This document shows positions 1 through 7,502 of a stretch of DNA of 34,211 nucleotides, one piece after another; the first letter of the stretch is position 1, and each line of letters opens with the position of its first letter. The stretch spans positions 1-34,211 of the IMG/VR virus record IMGVR_UViG_3300042507_006027, one strand, 5' to 3'. Origin of the DNA: a virus. The position numbers and the translations under genes are program-made. A model generated the notes under the pieces. The model did not search any database and had not been told where the DNA came from. It saw nothing but the letters and a program-made list of their open reading frames with translations.

Positions 1-187
1 AGGTGTGGACGTTACCGCGCCCGCGACTGCCCCGGCTGCCCCCGCCGCACCAGGCGCGCGGCCCGAATTTGTCCCGGAACAGTTTTGGGACCCGGCCACC
101 AACCAGCCGCGCATTGAAGCCATGGCCAAAAGCTGGCGGGATTTGCGCGCCAAGGTATCGCAAGGGATCGGCACCACCCCCGAAAAC
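1..187. repeat. Terminal direct repeat, left copy (circular junction)
   Basis: Bases 1-187 recur at 34025-34211 with a single difference, C127 versus G34151. This falls at the third position of an alanine codon in the scaffolding gene, so it is silent. The reading frame runs correctly across the joined ends, which supports a circular or circularly permuted molecule of about 34,024 bp. A true packaged terminal repeat cannot be excluded, but one lying inside an open structural gene would be unusual. Confidence 0.9.
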
Positions 188-769
188 CCGGACAGCTACG
201 CCTTTCCAAAAATTGAAGGGCTGACCGAAGAATTGGTAAAGCCCGACGATCCGCTTTGGAAGCAGGTGCGGGAAAGCGCGCATAAGGCTGGCGTCACACA
301 GCAGCAGCTGGAAGCCATCATTTCCCCCTACATCCAAGATGCGCTGCAACGGGGTAAGCAGCAGCCCGCCGCGTCCCCGGAAGAAGACGCCGCCGCGCGC
401 CAGGCTGCCCGCGCCGCCGAATTGGGCAAGCTTGGCCCCAATGGGGATTTGATGGTGCGCGATATCAAGGGCTGGATTACTGGCCTGCAAAGCCGTGGTG
501 GCCTGACGGACGCCGAAGCCCAAGCGCTGATGACCGCCGGAAACGCGGATGGCATTCGCGCCCTGGCCAAATTGCGGGCACTCGCCGGGGAAAAACCCAT
601 TCCGCTGGATAGCCTGGCCGGCGCCGATATGACCACAGCCGAGGCCCGCGCCCTGATGATCCAAGGCAATATCGAAAAAAGGGCTGGTCAAGCCAGCGGC
701 GAGGAAAAGATTTCCCGCGCCCTCCGCGCCCTGGAAGGGCTGGAAAAGCGCGGCTTGCTGAATGTGTGA
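2..769 (+). CDS. Scaffolding protein, C-terminal part (continues from 33906)
   Basis: This is the 3' portion of a capsid assembly scaffolding protein whose start lies at 33906, across the circular junction. The joined product is about 295 residues. It is rich in Ala, Pro, Glu and Gln in its N-terminal half and ends in predicted charged helices, with a C-terminal segment containing LRALEGLEKRGLLNV. That composition suits a T7 gp9-like scaffold. Scaffolds of this kind line the inside of the procapsid, guide polymerisation of the major capsid protein, and then leave. Its place between portal (31968-33602) and capsid (1037-1864) is the canonical T7-like order. A GTG at position 5 could look like a start but is only codon 42 of the full gene. 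The assignment rests on position and composition, because scaffolds diverge quickly in sequence. Confidence 0.8.
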   Translation, partial: GVDVTAPATAPAAPAAPGARPEFVPEQFWDPATNQPRIEAMAKSWRDLRAKVSQGIGTTPENPDSYAFPKIEGLTEELVKPDDPLWKQVRESAHKAGVTQQQLEAIISPYIQDALQRGKQQPAASPEEDAAARQAARAAELGKLGPNGDLMVRDIKGWITGLQSRGGLTDAEAQALMTAGNADGIRALAKLRALAGEKPIPLDSLAGADMTTAEARALMIQGNIEKRAGQASGEEKISRALRALEGLEKRGLLNV

Positions 770-837
770 CATAAAACCGCTTGACGCGGCGCGGACCCAA
801 TTGGTTGTTTGATCACGCGACTATTCTGCCTTTCCTC

Positions 838-979
838 CCATGTGGTGCACCCCGGCGCGGAACTCAAAAGCCCGCCGGGGAACATGGCAGGGTTCGGTAG
901 GATGGTCGCCGCAAAGCGGGCGGCGGCACAGCCCGAAGCGTAGGACCCGCTATCCAAAGGCCCATCCGCAAGGACCCTG
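838..979 (+). ncRNA. Candidate structured RNA in the capsid gene leader
   Basis: The 267 bases between scaffold and capsid have no convincing gene but show nested complementarity. CCATGT 838-843 pairs with ACATGG 882-887. Inside it, CCCCGGCG 850-857 pairs with CGCCGGGG 873-880 around an A-rich loop. Directly adjoining, CAGGGT 888-893 pairs with ACCCTG 974-979 and encloses GGATGG 900-905 paired with CCATCC 962-967. Several smaller GC hairpins are possible between 906 and 961. CCGAAGCG occurs twice (933-940 and 995-1002), as does CTATCC (950-955 and 991-996). The layout looks like a folded leader or processed RNA, but GC-rich DNA produces chance helices and no covariation could be checked. The rest of the gap (770-837, 980-1036) holds a CCAATTGG palindrome at 797-804 and the capsid ribosome site AAGGAG at 1024-1029. 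Confidence 0.35.
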
Positions 980-1036
980 AAGGCGCGGCTCTATCCGAAG
1001 CGAGCAGGTTTAGCTTTCTTCTGAAGGAGCATTGCA

Positions 1037-1864
1037 ATGGCCCAGGGCCTTAGCGCAATTGCACAAATTGAATTCGATGCGGCCGTAAAGGCTGCCTATC
1101 AATCCGCTGGCCTGCTGCGCAGCCATGTGCGGGTGAAGAACAATGTGATCGGCAGCACCACACGCTTCCGCCGCTATGCCCGTGGCGTAGCCCAGCAGCG
1201 CGTGCTGGGCAGTGACGTGACCGTGATGAATACGCAATACGCGGAAGCGACCGCCACGCTGACCGATTGGATTGCCGCTGAATATACGGACAAGCTGGAC
1301 CAGCTTTTGGTGAACTTCCAGGAACGCGACATTCTGGCCACCAATATCGCCGGCGCTTGCGGCAGGCGCTTGGACCAAATGATCATTGCGGCGCTGGACG
1401 CGGCCTATGGTTCGCCCAATATCGCGGCGGGTGGCACAGGCTTGACCGATGCCAAGCTGCGCCGTGCCATGGCCCTGTTTGATGCGCGCGCCGTGCCGGC
1501 TGGGCAGCGCAAAATGGTAATCAGCGCGCGCGGCAAAGAAGACCTGATTTCTGAGCAGCGCTTTACCAGCAAGGATTTTGTGGAAAATTATGTGGTCACC
1601 AAAGGCCAATTGCCTTCGCTGTACGGCTTTGATTTTGTGGTGATTGATGACCGCGACGAAGGTGGCCTGCCGCTGGTTTCCACCACGCGCACCTGCTTTG
1701 CTTTTGACATGCAGGCGGTGGGTTTGGCGATTGCGCATGAAGACCCGCTGGAAGTGAATTATGTGCCGGAAAAGACAAGCTGGCTTTCGGCGCAGCTGAT
1801 CAAGGCTGGCGCCGTGGCCATTGACATTGGCGGCATTGTCGAAATCGCAACGGTGGAGGCGTAA
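1037..1864 (+). CDS. Major capsid protein (T7-like podovirus type)
   Basis: This 275-residue protein fits a major capsid protein, the subunit that builds the icosahedral head. It begins MAQGLSAIAQIEFD and carries the features of short HK97-fold capsid proteins of T7-like phages: an extended N-arm with the positively charged HVRVKNNVIGSTTRFRRY segment, then a helical region around TDKLDQLLVNFQERD, and a C-terminal beta-rich region ending in VAIDIGGIVEIATVEA. The start is set by a strong ribosome site, AAGGAG, eight bases upstream. It follows the scaffold gene after an unusually long leader, and a head accessory gene follows two bases after its stop. T7 gp10 is longer (about 345 residues), so this is a compact version. 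Identification uses gene order plus overall family character. Confidence 0.85.
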   Translation: MAQGLSAIAQIEFDAAVKAAYQSAGLLRSHVRVKNNVIGSTTRFRRYARGVAQQRVLGSDVTVMNTQYAEATATLTDWIAAEYTDKLDQLLVNFQERDILATNIAGACGRRLDQMIIAALDAAYGSPNIAAGGTGLTDAKLRRAMALFDARAVPAGQRKMVISARGKEDLISEQRFTSKDFVENYVVTKGQLPSLYGFDFVVIDDRDEGGLPLVSTTRTCFAFDMQAVGLAIAHEDPLEVNYVPEKTSWLSAQLIKAGAVAIDIGGIVEIATVEA

Positions 1865-1866
1865 TC

Positions 1867-2184
1867 ATGCCCTTTATTCGCAGGAACCTTAGCCCGATTG
1901 GCGGGCAGTCCACCCCCATTCAGAACGGCACGGCTGAAACCGTGCCGGGCTGCCCGGCGATTTGGTCCTACCGCACCGCTGATGCCGCCGCCACAGTGGA
2001 TACCGCTGGCTATTTCAATGAAATGGCCAATGTCCTGAAGGTGGGCGATTTGATTTATCGCCTGACCATTGATGGCACCGGCGCCGTGACCGCCGCCGGC
2101 TTCCATGTGGTGCTGTCAGTCAGCGCTGCTGGCGTGGTGAATGTCAGCGATACGCTGGCGCTGACCATTACCAACACCGACTAA
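1867..2184 (+). CDS. Small head accessory protein (possible decoration protein)
   Basis: This 105-residue protein is encoded directly after the capsid gene, with a good ribosome site (GGTGGAGG at 1852-1859). The sequence is beta-rich and neutral, with a segment YFNEMANVLKVGDLIYRLT followed by alternating Val/Ala/Thr strands and a C-terminal TLALTITNTD. Short proteins of this kind next to the capsid gene in podoviruses are often head decoration or head-fibre base proteins, which bind the outside of the capsid. No catalytic motif, membrane segment or cysteine cluster is present. A hairpin that looks like a transcription terminator lies just behind its stop, so it would be the last gene of a strongly expressed capsid transcript. 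Structural role likely; exact function unknown. Confidence 0.6.
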   Translation: MPFIRRNLSPIGGQSTPIQNGTAETVPGCPAIWSYRTADAAATVDTAGYFNEMANVLKVGDLIYRLTIDGTGAVTAAGFHVVLSVSAAGVVNVSDTLALTITNTD

Positions 2185-2190
2185 GACCAG

Positions 2191-2212
2191 GCGCGGCCCT
2201 TCGGGGCCGCGC
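2191..2212 (+). terminator. UUCG-loop hairpin behind capsid/decoration genes
   Basis: A perfect nine-base-pair stem, GCGCGGCCC 2191-2199 with GGGCCGCGC 2204-2212, is closed by a C-UUCG-G tetraloop, one of the most stable RNA hairpins known. Only TGACCTTT follows, so the uridine tract is weak. It may be a leaky terminator, an mRNA 3' end stabiliser for the capsid transcript, or both. Confidence 0.6.
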
Positions 2213-2230
2213 TGACCTTTGGGGGACAGC

Positions 2231-2569
2231 ATGGGCCAATTACAAGCAGGCGACCGGGATTTGGCAAGCCGCCGCGTAGTCGCTTCCTTCACCGCCGCCA
2301 ACCAATCCACCGATCCGGTAGAAATGCCCGGCCCGTTCCTGATGATGGCAACGGGCGGCGTTGGCACTGTAGCGCTGGAATTCAGCGTGGATGGGGGCGC
2401 CACCTGGTTCAATGTGCAAATGCCCAATGGCAGCAGCAATGCTTGGACAGTGCCGGTGAACCAGGTTGTGCAGAACGCCAACCGCGAAGCGGGCGTGCTG
2501 TATCGGCTGACCTGCACCGCCTTCACTTCAGGCCCCATTGCCGCCCGGCTGTCCGGCGGGGGTATGTGA
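2231..2569 (+). CDS. Hypothetical virion protein
   Basis: This 112-residue protein is chosen to start at ATG 2231 (MGQLQAGDRDL), preceded by GGGGGA. An in-frame TTG at 2219 would add four residues but has no better ribosome site. The middle is beta-rich, with FSVDGGATWFNVQMPNGSS and VPVNQVVQNANREAGVLYRL resembling the small beta-sandwich domains of phage head or tail surface proteins. The last strands (TSGPIAARLSGGGM) end in a glycine-rich tail. The next gene begins immediately at its stop codon, so the two are translationally linked. A role as base or adaptor for the neighbouring head-spike-like protein is an inference from position only. Confidence 0.6.
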   Translation: MGQLQAGDRDLASRRVVASFTAANQSTDPVEMPGPFLMMATGGVGTVALEFSVDGGATWFNVQMPNGSSNAWTVPVNQVVQNANREAGVLYRLTCTAFTSGPIAARLSGGGM

Positions 2570-3901
2570 GTGAGCCTGTTTGCTCAAAACCAGTTCAGTA
2601 ATTTTTTCGGGTTTGGCCAATTCCCGCAGCCAGATCAATTCGTGGATTATTTCAATGTGGGGGGCAGCGCCCCAGAAGCGCAGCGCTTGCGGCCCCCTTT
2701 TACGCTGACCCGCGCGCAATTGGCGGGGGTGCGGGCGGCGGCGATCAGCAGCAATGGCGTGACCTGGCAGGAATACGCGGCGGACCTGGCGCGCTTCAAT
2801 GGTGCGGCGCAAGGGCTGGTGATTGAAGGGCAGCGCACAAACTTCATTCGCAATCCGCGCATGGAAGGCGCGGTGGTTGGCAACCCCGGCACCGCGCCGA
2901 CGCATATGCTTTTTTCAACGACGGGCGGGTTATCAACGCAGGTTGCTAGTATCGGTGTTGAGGACGGCATTTCATATGTGGATTTCCGCATTTCCGGCAC
3001 CACAACCAGCGGGCCTGTTTTCGCGCTGTCCGTTGAAGCCGCCAACGCAATAGCCGCAGCGGCGGGGCAGATTTGGACGGGATCGTTTCACTGGCGGGTT
3101 ATCAATGGCTCGGGTCCTTCGACATGGCAAATCAACTGGCAGGAACGTGACAGCGCCAATACCGCGTTCACCTCAGATGCTGATATTGCTGTAACCGCCG
3201 CAGAAAGCGCGCCGCTGGCCACACAACGCGTAATCAATACGCGCACCCTAATCGGTGTGGGCACTGGCTTTGTGCGGTTCCGCGTGAGAATGAACTTCAC
3301 GGCAGGTACGCATGATTTCACGATTCGCATCGGCCTGCCGCAGCTTGAACTTGGTGCCTTCGCCACCACGCCAGTTTTACACCCCATTGGCACGCCAGGC
3401 GCAGCCACACGCGGGCAGGATTTTGTGAGCGCGCCACTTTCGGCGCTAGGCATTTCGGCTAGCGGCGCCTGCACAGTGCTGATGCGTGCGGTGTTCGCTA
3501 ATTCGGTAAGCGCAGGCCAAGCCAGTCAAACCCTATTAACCTTGGACGATGGAACAATTGCCAACGCCTTTCGCCTCCGCGCCGCAGCGGGAAGTGATCA
3601 GATTGTCGCAGCCAGATTTCTTGCTGGTGCAATTCTCGGTTCCGCAGCGTCCGGTGCCTATACGCCCGGCGCAGTTTTTCGCACTGGCGCGACCTTTGAT
3701 GGCACGGGCGCCATGCGGCATTTCACGGCGGGCGGTTCTGTTCAAGGCGTCACAGGCGGGCCGACAAGCGGTTTAACCACGATGCGCCTGGGCATCGGCG
3801 GCTTGGGCGGCGGCGCCATGAACGGTGAAATCCTCACCATGCGCCTGCTGCCACAACCCCTTTCCGACACAGACCTTCAAGCCGCGGTGAATGCCCTATG
3901 A
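2570..3901 (+). CDS. Head-spike/fibre-like protein with lectin-type beta-sandwich
   Basis: This 443-residue protein uses a GTG start directly after the upstream stop (TGAGTG). It carries the pattern GLVIEGQRTNFIRNPRMEGAVVGNPGTAP (residues about 83-112), typical of the phage head spike fibre domain family, followed by a carbohydrate-binding-like beta-sandwich (SFHWRVINGSGPSTWQINWQ and FRVRMNFTAGTHDFTIRIGLPQLELG). The C-terminal half (about 300-443) resembles a concanavalin/LamG-like domain, including FTAGGSVQGVTGG and the final LPQPLSDTDLQAAVNAL. Such proteins decorate the head or neck and bind host surface glycans. It sits between capsid accessory genes and the lysis cassette. The stretch around 2890-3540 appears slightly less GC-biased than the surrounding genes, as is common for receptor-binding modules. 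Family call moderate, ligand unknown. Confidence 0.65.
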   Translation: MSLFAQNQFSNFFGFGQFPQPDQFVDYFNVGGSAPEAQRLRPPFTLTRAQLAGVRAAAISSNGVTWQEYAADLARFNGAAQGLVIEGQRTNFIRNPRMEGAVVGNPGTAPTHMLFSTTGGLSTQVASIGVEDGISYVDFRISGTTTSGPVFALSVEAANAIAAAAGQIWTGSFHWRVINGSGPSTWQINWQERDSANTAFTSDADIAVTAAESAPLATQRVINTRTLIGVGTGFVRFRVRMNFTAGTHDFTIRIGLPQLELGAFATTPVLHPIGTPGAATRGQDFVSAPLSALGISASGACTVLMRAVFANSVSAGQASQTLLTLDDGTIANAFRLRAAAGSDQIVAARFLAGAILGSAASGAYTPGAVFRTGATFDGTGAMRHFTAGGSVQGVTGGPTSGLTTMRLGIGGLGGGAMNGEILTMRLLPQPLSDTDLQAAVNAL

Positions 3902-4158
3902 ACCCAAAAGAAGCTGAATGGAATTGGCAAGGTTTTCTGGGAAAAATGGCAGACGCCATCGCCGGAAAACTGGAAGTGGATGACAGCCCGCTTGGCGGTG
4001 CATGGCTACCGCCGCGCGGCGATCCGCCAATGCCAGTAGATAGAAACGGCGAATGGGGCATGTTTGGCGTCATGGTTCGTAAAGGTGCAGAAATAACCGC
4101 GCCGCCGAACATGATGGAAGCAGATGCAGCGCTGGTTGGCCGGATGGTAGGCGGCTAA
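3898..4158 (+). CDS. Hypothetical small protein
   Basis: This protein of 86 residues starts at ATG 3898, overlapping the end of the spike-like gene by four bases (ATGA). It begins MNPKEAEWNWQGFLGKM and has a tryptophan- and proline-rich middle (GGAWLPPRGDPPMPVDRNGEWGMFG), then AEITAPPNMMEADAALVGRM. There is no membrane segment and no known motif. It lies between the spike-like protein and the holin, to which it is coupled by a one-base overlap (TAATG). It could be a small virion or assembly factor. I do not recognise the family. Confidence 0.55.
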   Translation: MNPKEAEWNWQGFLGKMADAIAGKLEVDDSPLGGAWLPPRGDPPMPVDRNGEWGMFGVMVRKGAEITAPPNMMEADAALVGRMVGG

Positions 4159-4469
4159 TGGACCGCGAACACATCATGCAAATTGCCGCCGCCATCTTCG
4201 CGGCTTGGCTGGCGGGCTTTGCCAAAATGCTGCGCCGCAGCGCAGGTGAACGCCGGAAGATCAATTGGCCTGATGTTATCCTGGAAACACCAAGCGCCAT
4301 TGTCGCTGGCCTGATCGGTGGCGGCTTGGCCATTTCCTTTGGCCACAACCATCCGCTGACCATTGCCGCCGCTGGCGCCATCGCGGGCCATCTTGGTGCG
4401 CCAGTGATTACCCAAATCGCCATTGCCTTTTGGCGCCGCTTTCTTGGAACCCCACAACAAAAGGATTGA
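4158..4469 (+). CDS. Putative holin (LydA-like, multi-span)
   Basis: The 103-residue product has three hydrophobic segments: about residues 7-26 (IMQIAAAIFAAWLAGFAKML), 48-63 (AIVAGLIGGGLAISFG) and 66-92. A basic stretch RRSAGERRKINWPD lies between the first two. This pattern, with GGGLA and the glycine-rich AIAGHLG, resembles LydA-type phage holins. Holins accumulate in the inner membrane and open holes that let the endolysin reach the cell wall. It is followed by a second holin-like gene and then the endolysin, which supports a lysis role. It starts at the ATG overlapping the upstream stop by one base. The exact holin family is inferred from pattern, not alignment. Confidence 0.75.
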   Translation: MDREHIMQIAAAIFAAWLAGFAKMLRRSAGERRKINWPDVILETPSAIVAGLIGGGLAISFGHNHPLTIAAAGAIAGHLGAPVITQIAIAFWRRFLGTPQQKD

Positions 4470-4472
4470 TCC

Positions 4473-4640
4473 ATGACGCAAGCAATGTGGCTTGGCATTT
4501 TCCGCCATGTTCTAACCGCCCTTGGCGGCCTTATGGTAGCCAAGGGCTATGCCGATGAAAGCACGGTGAATGCGGGCATTGGCGCCGCCGTGACGCTGGG
4601 CGGCGTGGCATGGTCCGTGATTGATAAGCGCGCGCGCTGA
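4473..4640 (+). CDS. Small holin-like protein (Pam3-gp28-like)
   Basis: This short gene encodes 55 residues. It begins MTQAMWLGIFRHVLTALGGL and continues through VAKGYADEST to GAAVTLGGVAWSVIDKRAR. The RH-LT-GG-G-DES-WSV-DKR pattern closely matches the small Pam3-gp28-type putative phage holins. It has two short hydrophobic segments separated by the polar loop, and a basic C-terminus. It lies three bases after the first holin-like gene and overlaps the endolysin start by one base (TGATG). It could be the main holin, an antiholin or a pinholin partner of the upstream protein. Which of the two forms the hole cannot be told from sequence. Confidence 0.75.
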   Translation: MTQAMWLGIFRHVLTALGGLMVAKGYADESTVNAGIGAAVTLGGVAWSVIDKRAR

Positions 4641-5191
4641 TGAATGACCCGCTGCCCCCGCAAGCGCGGCTGGATTTGACGCTGGCGGCGATTATCCGCC
4701 CGGTGCTTTCCAGCATGGCAGCGGCGGAACGGATCCCGCATAGCATGGCCGCCGAACGGATGCTGCTGGCAATCGGCTGGCAAGAAAGCCGGTTTCTGTA
4801 TCGGGACCAGGTGGATACCGGCCCGGCAGTGATGGGCCCGGCGACCGGCTTTTGGCAGTTTGAACGCGGCGGCGGGGTGCATGGCGTCATGCGCCACCAC
4901 GCCACGCGCGGCGCCGCCATGGACCGCGCGGCCATGGCAGGTGTAGCCTTTGATGCCCAGGCAATTTGGGCAGCCTTCACCAAACCGCGCCATGACCGCC
5001 TGGCAGCCGCCTTCGCGCGCTTGCTGCTATGGTCCGACCCGCGCCCGCTGCCTGATAGTGAAGCGGTGGCGTGGGATTACTACCTGCGCACTTGGCGGCC
5101 CGGAAAACCACATGCCAAGACCTGGCCCGAAGCTTGGCGGCGCGCCAATCAAGTGCTGGATCAAATGCCGTTGAGCGCGCCGCCACCATGA
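4640..5191 (+). CDS. Endolysin, lysozyme/transglycosylase-like
   Basis: This 183-residue protein would cleave the glycan strands of peptidoglycan at the end of infection. It has an N-terminal helical part and the motif LLAIGWQESRF (residues 42-52). Glu49 takes the position of the catalytic glutamate of lysozyme-like transglycosylases. It is followed by a GPATGFWQFERGGGV segment, the equivalent of the GxxQ/FWQ substrate-groove motif. The C-terminal half (AWDYYLRTWRPGKPHAKTWPEAWRRA) is rich in tryptophan and basic residues. No signal peptide or SAR segment is evident, so export should depend on the two holin-like proteins upstream. It is coupled to them by a one-base overlap, and it overlaps the tail tubular A gene by four bases. 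Confidence 0.75.
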   Translation: MNDPLPPQARLDLTLAAIIRPVLSSMAAAERIPHSMAAERMLLAIGWQESRFLYRDQVDTGPAVMGPATGFWQFERGGGVHGVMRHHATRGAAMDRAAMAGVAFDAQAIWAAFTKPRHDRLAAAFARLLLWSDPRPLPDSEAVAWDYYLRTWRPGKPHAKTWPEAWRRANQVLDQMPLSAPPP

Positions 5192-5796
5192 CCAGCGTTT
5201 CCGACATTGCCCTGACCAACCAGGCGCTGCGCCTATTGGGGGAATTTTCTGTCACCAGCTTTGAAGAAGGCACGGACCTTTCGGAAAGCTGCAACCAGAT
5301 TGTGCCCACCACACTATTGGCTGTGCTGGTGGCCTTCCCGTGGCGCTTCACGATGCGCAAAGCGCAGCTCGGCCGCATTGCCGAAGCGCCGCTGACCGAA
5401 TGGGCTTATCAGCACGCCAGGCCGCCAGAAGCCATCTTCATTCGTGCGGTGCGGCCCGCACCTTCCGCCCCTGCCGCCGATGCGTGGGAAATCTTTGAAA
5501 ACCGCATTCTGTCCAACCACGAAACGCTATATTGCGATTATCAAGTGCAGATTGATAGCGCGGGCTGGCCAGCCTGGTTCACCAATCTGGCACGCCACGC
5601 TTTGGCCGGCGACCTTGCCATTGCAGTTGGCGCCGGGACGGAGAAGGCGGAATACTTCTACCGCCGCGCTTTTGGCACGCCCATGGAAAATGGCGCCGGC
5701 GGCTTGATGCGCCAAGCGCGGCACCTGGACAGCCAGCAGCAGACGCCACAGACCCTTGGCGTCACGCCGCTTGTCACTGCCCGCTGGGGCCGCTGA
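5188..5796 (+). CDS. Tail tubular protein A-like (gp11-type adaptor)
   Basis: This 202-residue protein is chosen to start at ATG 5188 (MTSVSDIALTNQALRLLGEF), which overlaps the endolysin stop as ATGA. The frame extends further upstream but only in antiphase to the endolysin. The opening SVSDIALTNQALRLLGEFSVTSFEEGTDLSESCNQIVP and the later FPWRFTMRKAQL are the hallmark of T7 gp11-like tail tubular A proteins. These form a ring below the portal and join the tail nozzle to the head. The length agrees with T7 gp11 (196 residues). It is followed with a one-base overlap by tail tubular B, the usual order. Confidence 0.9.
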   Translation: MTSVSDIALTNQALRLLGEFSVTSFEEGTDLSESCNQIVPTTLLAVLVAFPWRFTMRKAQLGRIAEAPLTEWAYQHARPPEAIFIRAVRPAPSAPAADAWEIFENRILSNHETLYCDYQVQIDSAGWPAWFTNLARHALAGDLAIAVGAGTEKAEYFYRRAFGTPMENGAGGLMRQARHLDSQQQTPQTLGVTPLVTARWGR

Positions 5797-7502
5797 TGCC
5801 CAAGATTTACACGCAGCAAACCAGCTTCACCGCCGGCGAATTGACGCCCGCATTGAACGCGCGAACGGAAGTGGCGCGGTATTATAGCGGTGCTGCCCTG
5901 ATCAGAAACATGCTGGTGCGCCCCCAAGGCGGGCTGCGCCGCCGGCCCGGCATGCGCCATCAACGCAGCTTGGTGGCTGGCCTTGATGGGGTGCGGCTGA
6001 TCCCCTTTGCCTTCAATGTGGACCAGACCTATTGCATTGCGCTGCGCAGCGGCGCCTTTGATGTTTTCAGGGCCGATGGCACTTATTTGGCCACGGTCAC
6101 GGGCTGCCCATGGAATGCCGCCCAAGCCAGCCAAATGAACCGCGCCCAAAGCGCGGATACGCTGCTGTTGTTTCACCCGGATATGCAGCCCCAGCAAATC
6201 CAGCGCGGCGCCACGGAAACCACCTGGACGCGCAGCGCTATCACTTTCACCAATATTCCAACCTATAACTTCGGCAGCGGCGCCGAAGCGGTGATTTCCG
6301 CCACGCGCGGCTGGCCCGAATGCGGCACTTTTCATGATGGCCGCTTGTGGATTGGCGGGCTGAAATCACGCCCGGCCACCATGCTGGCCAGCAAGATTGG
6401 CGATTTCTTCAATTTGGACGTGGGCACCGGCCTGGATGACCAGGCCATCAACATCACCATAGACACGGACCAGCTAAACGCCGTGCATCAAATGGCGTCA
6501 GGCCGCGCGCTAATGATCTTTACCAGCGGCGCGGAACACACGATTGAAGGCGTGCCGATCACACCCAAAACCGTGGAACGCCGGGGCCAAACCCGGCGCG
6601 GCATGAAGCGCTTTACCACCGTGGCGGAAGTGGATGGGGCCACGCTATTCATCCAAAGGGGCGGCGCAGCGCTGCGCCAATTTCTGTATTCGGATACGGA
6701 AGCCGCCTGGCAATCCACCCTGGCCAGCTTGCTTGCCCCGCATTTGGTAAAATCACCTGTTGAAATTACCGCGCGCACCAGCGCCAGCAATGACGATGCA
6801 GACCATGTGCTTTTGGTAAATGCCGATGGCACCGTGACGGTAATGACCACCCTTCGCAGCCAGGAAGTGGTGGCCTTCACGCGCTGGGAAACCGATGGGC
6901 AGATTAAAAGCGCCGCCGCCTTGCTTTCGGGGCAAGTGTTTTTCGCCGTGCTGCGCAATGGCGCGATCCAAATTGAAACCTGGGATGAAACCGCCCTGAC
7001 CGATGCTGCGGTGCAACGCACCACAGGCGGGCCTTTCAATACCGTGACGGGGCTGGCCCATCTGGATGGCCTGGAAGCCCAGCGAATAGCCGATGGTGCT
7101 TACCTAAACATCACCACCGTTGCAGGCGGCGCAGTCACTTTGCCGCGAGCCGCCAATACGGCCGAAATCGGCTTGGGCTTTGAAACCCGCGCGCAGACAC
7201 TACCCATTGAACCGCGCGACCAAAGCGGGCCATTGACCGGGCGCCGCGCGCGTATTTCCGACATCACCGCCCGGGTGATCAATTCCGGCGTATTCGAATT
7301 GCGCGGCCAGCCCGTTGTGCTGCGCCAGGTGGGGGCCGCGCCCGCCGCGCCCCTGGATACGCCGCCGCCGATTTTCACCGGCGACATTAAGCTGCGCGGG
7401 ACGCTGGGTTATCGCGCGCAGCAGAACATCGAATTGTCGCAGACCATTCCCGCACCGCTGGAATTGCTGGCCTTGGCCTATACCGTGCAGGTGGATGAAT
7501 AA
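5796..7502 (+). CDS. Tail tubular protein B-like (gp12-type nozzle)
   Basis: This protein of 568 residues opens with MPKIYTQQTSFTAGELTPALNARTEVARYYSGAALIRNMLVRPQGGLRRRPGM. The combination SFTAGELTPAL followed by NMLVRPQGG-RRRPG marks tail nozzle proteins of T7-like podoviruses. Repeated beta-propeller-like strands follow (LIPFAFNVDQTYCIALRSG, FHDGRLWIGGLKSRP, INITIDTDQLNAVHQMASGR). It would form the tube that guides DNA and ejected proteins into the cell. T7 gp12 is longer (about 794 residues), so this nozzle is shorter but still contains the conserved N-terminus and propeller. Start at 5796 gives a one-base overlap with the upstream stop. Confidence 0.88.
   Translation: MPKIYTQQTSFTAGELTPALNARTEVARYYSGAALIRNMLVRPQGGLRRRPGMRHQRSLVAGLDGVRLIPFAFNVDQTYCIALRSGAFDVFRADGTYLATVTGCPWNAAQASQMNRAQSADTLLLFHPDMQPQQIQRGATETTWTRSAITFTNIPTYNFGSGAEAVISATRGWPECGTFHDGRLWIGGLKSRPATMLASKIGDFFNLDVGTGLDDQAINITIDTDQLNAVHQMASGRALMIFTSGAEHTIEGVPITPKTVERRGQTRRGMKRFTTVAEVDGATLFIQRGGAALRQFLYSDTEAAWQSTLASLLAPHLVKSPVEITARTSASNDDADHVLLVNADGTVTVMTTLRSQEVVAFTRWETDGQIKSAAALLSGQVFFAVLRNGAIQIETWDETALTDAAVQRTTGGPFNTVTGLAHLDGLEAQRIADGAYLNITTVAGGAVTLPRAANTAEIGLGFETRAQTLPIEPRDQSGPLTGRRARISDITARVINSGVFELRGQPVVLRQVGAAPAAPLDTPPPIFTGDIKLRGTLGYRAQQNIELSQTIPAPLELLALAYTVQVDE

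Noticed and set aside
781-827. Promoter starting with TTGACG before the capsid leader
   Set aside because: No acceptable -10 box at 16-18 bases; TATTCT at 822-827 is too far, so it was not listed as a promoter.
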